Origin: Conoideocrella luteorostrata
Lineage: Eukaryota > Ascomycota > Sordariomycetes > Hypocreales > Clavicipitaceae
Reading direction: 5' to 3'
Assembly (NCBI GenBank): GCA_032433595.1
Contig: JASWJB010000170.1
Location: 27,483 to 91,482 of the forward strand
Length of the DNA: 64,000 bases
The notes under the pieces were generated by a model, which saw only the letters and a list, made by a program, of their open reading frames with translations, was not told where the DNA came from and did no database searches. A program made the translations under genes and the position numbers. Shown here piece after piece: positions 57,592 through 64,000 of the stretch (within the stretch, counting starts at the first letter, position 1; each line of letters starts with the position of its first letter).

Positions 57592-58761
57592 ATGAGTTAC
57601 ATAAGAGACGTCCCGGTCGCCGACGGGACAACCAACATCGAGTTACAATCAAGCAACCTAGCCACGCACATGACTATTGCAGGATTCACCGCCATCGCCT
57701 GGTACAATGTCATTGAGCTCAACATCGCCATATACATGGGCTTCAAGAGGAAGAAGGGCCTCTACTTCTGGACCATGTTCCTCGCCACGCAAGGCATCAC
57801 GCTGCACTCGCTCGCCTTCATCCTCAAATTCTACGGCCTGGTGTTGCAGTACGAGATTACGTGCACGCTTATCACGATAGGGTGGTACCTCATGGTTACG
57901 GGACAATCGCTGGTGCTGTACTCGCGCCTGAACCTCATCGTTCGCGAGACGTGGATCGTCCGCGGCGTGCTCGTCATGATTCTCTGGAACGCCGTCACGC
58001 TGCATGTCCCGACGACGGTGCTGACTTTCGGGTCCAACTCGCCGCGGGCGGATAGATACACGGGCGGCTTTCGCATCATGGAAATGACACAAATGACCAT
58101 CTTTTCGGCTCAAGAGCTGGTCATCTCCGCCACGTACATTTGGGCCACGATTCGGTTCCTGCGGCCCGTGTACAACGAGCGTGTCCGGTCCGTTATGATG
58201 CAGCTGCTGCTGATCAATATCACCATTATAGTCATGGATGTCGCGATGCTGGCCATGGAGTACCTCAACTTCTACTCCATCGAGGTGTCCATGAAAGGCG
58301 CCATATACAGCGTCAAGCTAAAGCTGGAGTTCACGGTGCTCAACCAGCTGATCCTCCTGTCAACCCCGTCGTCGCACGAGCTGGCGTTTCCGCTGGAGCA
58401 AGAGGACAGCCAGGAAAATTCTGGGCACGAATCCACGCCCGGTAGCTCTTCAGGGCGTTGGGGGTGGGGGCGGCCACGGGAGCCTCGGCGTACAGGGAAT
58501 GATGATGACGATGATGATGATGATGGTTGCCTTGCTAGAAAGGAAGCAAAGGGGCTCTGCGGTCATTTGCGCGATTGGAGAAAGAGCAGACTCTCGACAG
58601 CGGGTAGGCACATCGAGAGGGGGGCAAAGCCCGTGTCGGCGGCCATCTCCTCGCACAGATATGAAAATGGCTGTCATTCTACACACATCGCCGACAATCG
58701 CATCCTGTCAGCCACTGAGCTCGGTGTAGCTCATACTGCTACCAAGTCACCTCATTTATGA
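57592..58761 (+). CDS. seven-transmembrane integral membrane protein (DUF7703-like)
   Basis: A single exon of 389 aa starts at ATG 57592. Seven hydrophobic spans fit the first 265 residues, for example MTIAGFTAIAWYNVIELNIA, FWTMFLATQGITLHSLAFIL, ITCTLITIGWYLMVTGQSLV, VLVMILWNAVTLHVPTTVLTF and LLINITIIVMDVAMLAMEYL. The phrase YNVIELN...KRKKGLYFW is characteristic of a fungal family of unknown function (DUF7703). The C-terminal 120 residues are cytosol-like: Gly/Ser-rich, a run of eight Asp after Asn (about residue 305) and basic stretches. Plasma membrane location is likely. The role is unknown; the layout resembles other fungal 7-TM proteins, but no ligand can be inferred. Confidence 0.9.
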   Translation: MSYIRDVPVADGTTNIELQSSNLATHMTIAGFTAIAWYNVIELNIAIYMGFKRKKGLYFWTMFLATQGITLHSLAFILKFYGLVLQYEITCTLITIGWYLMVTGQSLVLYSRLNLIVRETWIVRGVLVMILWNAVTLHVPTTVLTFGSNSPRADRYTGGFRIMEMTQMTIFSAQELVISATYIWATIRFLRPVYNERVRSVMMQLLLINITIIVMDVAMLAMEYLNFYSIEVSMKGAIYSVKLKLEFTVLNQLILLSTPSSHELAFPLEQEDSQENSGHESTPGSSSGRWGWGRPREPRRTGNDDDDDDDDGCLARKEAKGLCGHLRDWRKSRLSTAGRHIERGAKPVSAAISSHRYENGCHSTHIADNRILSATELGVAHTATKSPHL

Positions 58762-59943
58762 TAGGAGAGTTAATGTTCTTAGGTTTGATGGCACGGCGCT
58801 AAACACTGGGAAGGAAGGGGGCGTTTTTTGTAACATAGTGTCATTTATGGAGTCGGTAGTTACATGCTGGTAAACAATCCTGTCGTTTTTCCATATTCTA
58901 CGGAGCTCCACGGCGTGTCCCGCGGCGTCGTAAATCATGACTCTTTGACCTGCCGCAGCGAAAAACTTGGCTAGGCCCGGATAAGAATTAGAAAATACAA
59001 TTAATATAATACACCATCGTACTGAGGTCATTGTCAACGCACCGTGCTGATACACGACGCTTTGAGGCAATTAATTGCCCCGACCGGACCCCGCAAGTGC
59101 TCTATGTGGATCCTGTCGTGAGATCAGGCCCTTCCCGCCAACTCTAAACCGTCGAATCCACAAGATCCGTCACCGCGATCCACCTCATTCGCCGTCGCCA
59201 AGCTCCAGCCAAACCACCTCTGAGACACGCCCACTACCCCAAACGGGGTGGCCCCGTCCGAACCAGCGTAAACGACGCCCCGGAAATCGGAAACAATCAA
59301 TCGAGGAGCCCCATCCTCTTGCACACAAATTGACACAAACTCACAATGCTGCATGTGGAATCATCTAAGCCATTGACACCGAGTCCGTGCGTGCGTGCGA
59401 GAAAAGCAGGGTCCATGGTAACTAGCTAACAAGTTGCTCCGTAGTTACATGGCGTTTTGTAGTATCAGACTGAAGCAGGAGAGCTCTCCTTCCATCCCTG
59501 CATGCCATCATTCATACAGTCTGTATTTTTGTTTCGTTTTTTTTTTTTCTTTCTTTCAGACGTGCCGCATCATCTGTCCCGTGACAGCCCTATGGATTAA
59601 CCACTCCTGGCCTCCTGGTTTTTGAGGTCAAATAGCGGCATGTGGAATCATGGGTTCGCGAATCCGCCCTGTTCGCTTGTTGGGTTGCAGTGTCTGGGGC
59701 GGAGTTGAGGTCTGCCTCCGACATGGTGTAAAACCGTGGGCGTCGGTTGCAACAGTCAATATTTCAACGTTTCAGTGTTTTTTGGGAACAGCACGATTGC
59801 GCCGAATATTTAGTCTCCGTCTGGTAGCTAAGAGCAGTCAGTCCCTGCATGCGTTGTGACTTCCACTTATCAATATACAAGCTGCGAAAATCACCCGCAT
59901 CGAATCTATTCTCTCCAAAGGTCTCAATTTGAAGCATTTCACC
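58762..59943. other. intergenic region
   Basis: About 1.2 kb without a supported gene. It includes a T-rich run (59536-59560) and GCTCCGTAGTTA, a half copy of the recurrent motif, near 59436. Confidence 0.4.
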
Positions 59944-60957
59944 ATGCCAAACTTACTCAATATGCGTGGGCGGCCACAGACACAGACACAGGCTATAGCT
60001 ACGCAAACATCATTTCTGGCGAGGAAAGCCGCTGGTCCGGAAACGTATACGACTACTGCCGCGCCTACTCTTGCTGCACCAACTATTCCCTCCGGAGTAT
60101 CCATCTTCACCAGCTGTGACAAGCTGTACATAATCGTACAGCGACGGCAGCAGCAGCAGCAGCAACAACAAAGATCACAGTCGTCATCACAAACCCTACT
60201 ATCTGAGCCAATTGCACCAGACAGCTGCCCGCAGTCGCCCTCAACAACCTCCAAAGTCAGAGCGCAGCGGCCCACGTCAACAACCGGACAGGGCTCTTCA
60301 TCAATGGGTGTGCTCGATATGCCCTCTTCGCCAACCTCCGTATCATCGCTTCCAATGGCGTCAATGCTGCCAGAGAACATGACAGATACTATGAATATGA
60401 ACATGAATATGAATATGAACTCGAACATGAACATGGGTACGGCCACTCCCAGCAGCAGCAAGACTCTCACAACGGCCGAGATGGCAGGAATAGCAGGCGT
60501 GGTTCTAGGTAAGCCACAATATGCCTTACTTCCAAGACAACAAAGAGGAGAGCTGATCTCATGAGTTGCAGCCGCATTGGCTCTTGTAACCCTCGTCATC
60601 GTACTTCTCCGCTGCAGGCAGTGGCGCCGACGGGACGAGTCGTTATGGAGTATCCTCCTGTCCGAGAAACGCAAGCATGTCAAGGTCGCGATTCCATTCT
60701 GGGAGAATTCACACCCAAGACGGCATGGAATTGACTCCTTCTCCAATGATCGGTTCTCGACGTCCAACAGCTCATCAGGGTTGGCTGATGGGCAACCGGC
60801 CATGGCCCAGCCAGACAAGGCACATGGCAAGCCGTCGTCAGCCCCGGCAATCAGCCCGCTTGGTCTACATGTCGCAGCAGCTGCTTCTGCTAGTAGCTTT
60901 CTGAGGTTGTTCACGAATTCGTCGGCCCGGTCGCAGGCGTCGAATGAGAAAGTATAA
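59944..60957 (+). CDS. single-pass membrane protein with Ser/Thr-rich ectodomain
   Basis: Two exons (59944..60508, 60572..60957) encode 316 aa. The first 170 residues are rich in Thr, Ser, Gln and Pro and carry a Gln run (CAG/CAA, 60147-60170) and a Met-Asn dipeptide repeat (about 60390-60432). A single hydrophobic span crosses the intron junction (GIAGVVLAALALVTLVIVLL), followed by a basic stop-transfer (RCRQWRRRDES) and a Ser/Ala-rich tail. The order, mucin-like region, one helix, basic tail, resembles wall-stress-sensor-like or PSK-type fungal proteins, yet no signal peptide is visible after MPNLLNMRG, so topology is uncertain. The frame stays open a few codons upstream, but ATG 59944 is the first. 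The opposite strand is also open and is a shadow. Confidence 0.75.
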
Positions 60958-61431
60958 CAGTAAATGAATACAAATGCGTCTCGTTTGCACCATGCGTTGC
61001 AAAAGTGAAACCAATCCTCTGATCCTGCCGCCCCCACCAAGAGAGCCGTCGAGCCATCACGGCCACCTGCGCGCCCAACGCCCAGCGCCCAGCGCGGGGG
61101 ACGCCGTCCAGCGTATCATAGTGGAGCTCACCCCATTTTATAACTGATGAAGTCACGTCCTATAGGACTCCCATGCACAAGCACAAGCACACAGCCACCA
61201 AGTTCTACCTTTCTTTCAACTTGAAGTTGAAAAACTTCTTCCTCTTCATTTTATTAATCATCTCGGTACACTCGGCTCAATCGCGCCCACGCATTATTCC
61301 CAAGCCATAATCTACGGGGCTCTATAATCTATCCAAACTCACACCCATCACCAACCCCCGCCATCGTCACCTCCCCCTCCCCCACCTTCATATCATCCAA
61401 TCTACCGCAAAAGTCAAAACATTCAGCAAAC
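60958..61431. other. promoter region of the hydroxyisourate hydrolase gene
   Basis: About 470 bases. A C-rich pyrimidine tract precedes the start codon (61330-61400). No gene is seen. Confidence 0.4.
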
Positions 61432-61821
61432 ATGGCTTCCAAGGACCTCATCACCTGCCACATTCTTGACACCACGGCCGGTCGTCCCGCCAGAGCCGTC
61501 CGTGTACGTCTCGAAGGCGGAATCGCTCCTACGAAAACCTTCGAGTCGATAACTGACGACGACGGCCGTATCAAGGTGTGGCTGCCGTACAGCTCGGAGA
61601 AAGCTGCTGGCGAGGTCCCCGTCTACACTTTAGATGATGTTCTTGGCCAGATAGATGGTCCGTCTACATGGACATTACATTTCGATACGGCAGGGTATTT
61701 CGGAGAAAAGAACACATTTTTCCCCGAGGCGGTTATTGTGTTTAGGGTGGAGAAGGGGCAGCATTACCATGTTCCGCTATTGTTGAGCCCTTACAGCTAC
61801 ACGACATATCGGGGCAGTTGA
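61432..61821 (+). CDS. 5-hydroxyisourate hydrolase (transthyretin-like)
   Basis: A single exon of 129 aa, the standard length. Family signatures: ITCHILDTTAGRPA near the N-terminus (His10 in the active-site position) and the C-terminal YRGS tetrapeptide that separates HIUases from transthyretins, preceded by HYHVPLLLSPYSYTTYRGS. Known reaction: 5-hydroxyisourate to OHCU in the urate-to-allantoin pathway, as a tetramer; here without a peroxisomal PTS1 at the end, so PTS2 or the cytosol is possible. The ATG has an optimal context (AAACATGGCT). It is compact and intact, in a normal gene neighbourhood. Confidence 0.97.
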   Translation: MASKDLITCHILDTTAGRPARAVRVRLEGGIAPTKTFESITDDDGRIKVWLPYSSEKAAGEVPVYTLDDVLGQIDGPSTWTLHFDTAGYFGEKNTFFPEAVIVFRVEKGQHYHVPLLLSPYSYTTYRGS

Positions 61822-62185
61822 GCAGCTCGACGGGCTTTGTAATCGTTGGAGAGAATGATAGCAATGTGTGCACGAAGGGTGCATAAGGAACTAGATTGTT
61901 GATCCTACGGCCCAAACAGGTGGCGGCAATGTTTTTCGTATATTATTCTTCTAAAACCGAATCGTAGGCCGAAAAATAACCTTTCACAAAAGGAAACTCA
62001 TGTCGTATGTATAGACAATATCAATCTTTTCACAGCCGAGACAAAACGACTTTTGTGCCGCCTGCACGACACATGGGCCTTCAAATGTACCCAACAGAAC
62101 TCCATCGCTAAGGTGTACAATAAACTGGAGAGCAAGTGGTCATAACTTCATACATCGTTAGGCAGATGTCGTGCCTGTTGGTTGC
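61822..62185. other. convergent 3' flanks
   Basis: About 360 bases between two converging genes; AT-rich, no gene is seen. Confidence 0.4.
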
Positions 62186-62787
62186 TTAATTTCGCTTCCA
62201 TCGGTTGAATATTCCCGATTTGCGGCGGTGCTCGGAGACATCCGGTGAGGTCGGGGGCGTATCTTCGTCTTTCTTGGAGCTGGAGTGCACACTATCACCT
62301 CCATCCTTGGAAAGCCGTAGACTTGTTGTTGACATATTTATGAATTGTTGTGAATGTTTGTCTCCCATATCAGTGCTGAACATTGATAATGACAGCATGC
62401 TATGGAGCGCTTCCGACTGAGGATCGATGACACCGTGGCTGACTGCTCGTTTGTTCTTCTTCAAAAACGAGAGGCGGTGTCGCTTCATCATTCGCTCCGC
62501 AGAAACATCCTCGTAAGAAAGCGTGGCATTTGGCGAAAGATCTGCATCAGGGTGAGGCAAAGTGGTGTTCGGGCCTGGACAAGACGGCTATTTGTTAATG
62601 GGCGGCCCCTCACATGCAATGAGTCGAAGAATAGCCATTACTCACCATTATGAAAGGGTTCGGGGAAGCCCGTATCTCGGGGCTCACGCTTGGTGCTCGT
62701 TTTACGTGCAGGCGACATGATTTCGATCTGGGGAATGGACGAGGACTCGGTGTCAGCTCTCGAGAACGTGGGGTGTCGGTCTACCAT
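62186..62787 (-). CDS. small Ser/charged protein, unrecognised
   Basis: Two exons, complement(62186..62574, 62646..62787), give 176 aa; the intron 62575-62645 (GTGAGT...TCCAG) joins FHN to GPNTTLPHPDADLSP in phase. The protein starts MVDRHPTFSRADTESSS and is hydrophilic, with basic patches (MMKRHRLSFLKKNKR), Ser/Thr-Pro sites (TPPTSPDVSEHRRKS) and a basic C-terminus (GIFNRWKRN). It has no membrane span and no known domain that I can see. It looks intrinsically disordered and a likely phosphoprotein. Conserved-looking small genes of this kind sit beside housekeeping genes in Hypocreales, but I cannot name it. Confidence 0.75.
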
Positions 62788-64000
62788 GATGTTTTATCGC
62801 AGTAAGTTGCGAGAAGTGTGTTGGCGTTTTAATGATTGATGAATTGCCCGACCAAGATATTCTCGATGCTGACCTTGGTCCGCACAAAATTCTAAAGAAT
62901 CCAGGGCGACAGAGGGGCCTTTGTTATGAACAGCAATGAAAGAGACGAGTGAACGCAGTGCGGAAGTTTGGCTGTCTGTGTTCTCCTAACTGGTCCGTAT
63001 ACCACAAGCGAAATAGGAGAACGGATCAATTCATTCGGCGATGATGCCAATAGCGCCGGTCTCGAGCCCCGATGGAAAAGGTGCTGTGGCGGGAAATTGA
63101 GACAAAGCCGACAAAGCGGTAGCGAGATGAAGTCTTAGTTGGCCTATTAGTGGTGAAAATGCCGGGTGCACCCAAGTGTGCAACAGAAGTAAGAAAATTG
63201 CTTGTAACAAGAGAGTTCAAACTTGCTTGTACGAAACTCTAAAAGTAGGAAGCAGCTGATGCACGGGGCACCGCACATGGGAGTCTCTGTATTATTATAA
63301 TACAATATGGCATGGCGCAGAGCACGTCGATGTATGGGGTTCGCGTTCGCCGTTCGTCGTTGAATCAACGGCGAATCGCCCATGCCAGCGGCTCGGATTT
63401 CGTCCGGACGGATCGTCCAACACAGGATGTTGCTAGCGGTATTAGGATGGAGCCGTGGACTCTTAGCTGCTGAACCGAGAGTAATGGCGAGTTGGTGGCC
63501 AGTGGCCACGCATGTGCCGAGACATTGTGACATTCTGCAGTGCAGAAGGCATGACGAGCTGGGCCAGATGCACAGGTGCCCGTGGAGTCTGTGCTGGCAC
63601 CACTGCAGTGCTGCGCCTCACTGGGACGGGGATGAATGGGGATGGATGGGGATGGATGGAGACGGAGATAGTGAGTTGATAGATTACGCACCCAGACAAA
63701 TGACGCAGGCTAGCAGGGCATTATCGGAGCTTACTACAGAGTACGCACTAGACAGCACTGTTCGTTCAGCCTTGGAGCACCGAACTCAACAAAAAGACGT
63801 GTTGGTACTACGTACTCGGTACAGAGTTATTTCATGCAGGCCAGGCCCAAAGTCGACCTAACCAGTGCCAGTATAACTACTTCGTACATCTGGCCGATCC
63901 AGGAATTGGCAACTGAGAACGAAGAGCAGCGATCACTCCTTTGTACTCCGTAGTGGTAGAGGCAAAAAAAAAAAAAAAAAAAAAGCCCAACCCGCTGGTT
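62788..64000. other. right-edge intergenic region
   Basis: No supported gene. Features: GATGGATGGG repeats at about 63627-63660, TACTCCGTA near 63943, and a run of 21 A at 63964-63984. A 159-codon plus-strand frame at 63382-63861 overlaps open frames on the other strand and has no resemblance. Confidence 0.4.

Noticed and set aside
59838..61040. A 400-codon open frame on the minus strand.
   Set aside because: Its Cys run and Met/Phe-Ile repeats are the antisense of CAG and ATGAAC repeats of the plus-strand gene, which has a membrane span and a good intron.
63382..63861. A 159-codon plus-strand frame near the right edge.
   Set aside because: Frames on the opposite strand are equally open, a GATGGATGGG repeat contributes, and nothing resembles a family.
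1..64000. CRISPR arrays, prokaryotic operons, rRNA or plasmid features.
   Set aside because: None seen; introns and gene families are eukaryotic, and no regularly spaced direct repeats with spacers occur.

Overview
This window comes from the nuclear genome of a filamentous ascomycete. Genes are split by short introns (about 50-70 bases) with GTRNGT donors, CTRAC-like branch sites and YAG acceptors. Many encoded families are typical of Pezizomycotina: a Zn2Cys6 regulator, a P450, monocarboxylate-type MFS transporters, a 7-TM protein of the DUF7703 type and a remnant NB-ARC/TPR NOD-like receptor. A short palindromic motif, TACTCCGTA/TACGGAGTA, recurs between genes. I think a Hypocreales-like Sordariomycete is most likely, but nothing here fixes the genus.

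Layout. 0-10.7 kb is an ordinary gene-dense block: a partial gene at the left edge, a Dug1-type dipeptidase, the polyadenylation factor Mpe1, the tail-anchored protein ATPase Get3, an unrecognised four-exon gene, and a small cupin gene whose start codon overlaps that of its head-to-head neighbour. 10.7-31.8 kb is gene-poor and partly AT-rich. It holds a decayed sulfotransferase-like gene, two small orphan genes, one large orphan LRR-like gene, an amidase with an in-frame stop, and a broken NLR gene. Two inverted copies of one repeat lie about 17 kb apart here, and one copy sits inside the NLR remnant. Retroelement-like debris follows.

31.9-44.5 kb looks like a catabolic or secondary-metabolism gene set: a Rieske oxygenase, a P450, a monocarboxylate-type MFS transporter with one frameshift, a heavily mutated FAD oxidoreductase and a Zn2Cys6 activator. 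Oxygenation, export/import and local control would fit together, but the transporter and FAD gene carry lesions, so the set may be decaying. 46-55.5 kb continues the decay: a wrecked beta-propeller-like gene, an intact MFS transporter and a wrecked secreted-type alpha/beta hydrolase. Two solo LTRs of one family (33.7 and 53.3 kb) each carry a perfect 5-bp target duplication.

57.5-64 kb returns to intact genes: a 7-TM protein, a Ser/Thr-rich single-pass membrane protein, 5-hydroxyisourate hydrolase (purine breakdown) and a small phosphoprotein-like gene. All exon boundaries were worked out by eye from frame continuity and splice signals; no search was run.
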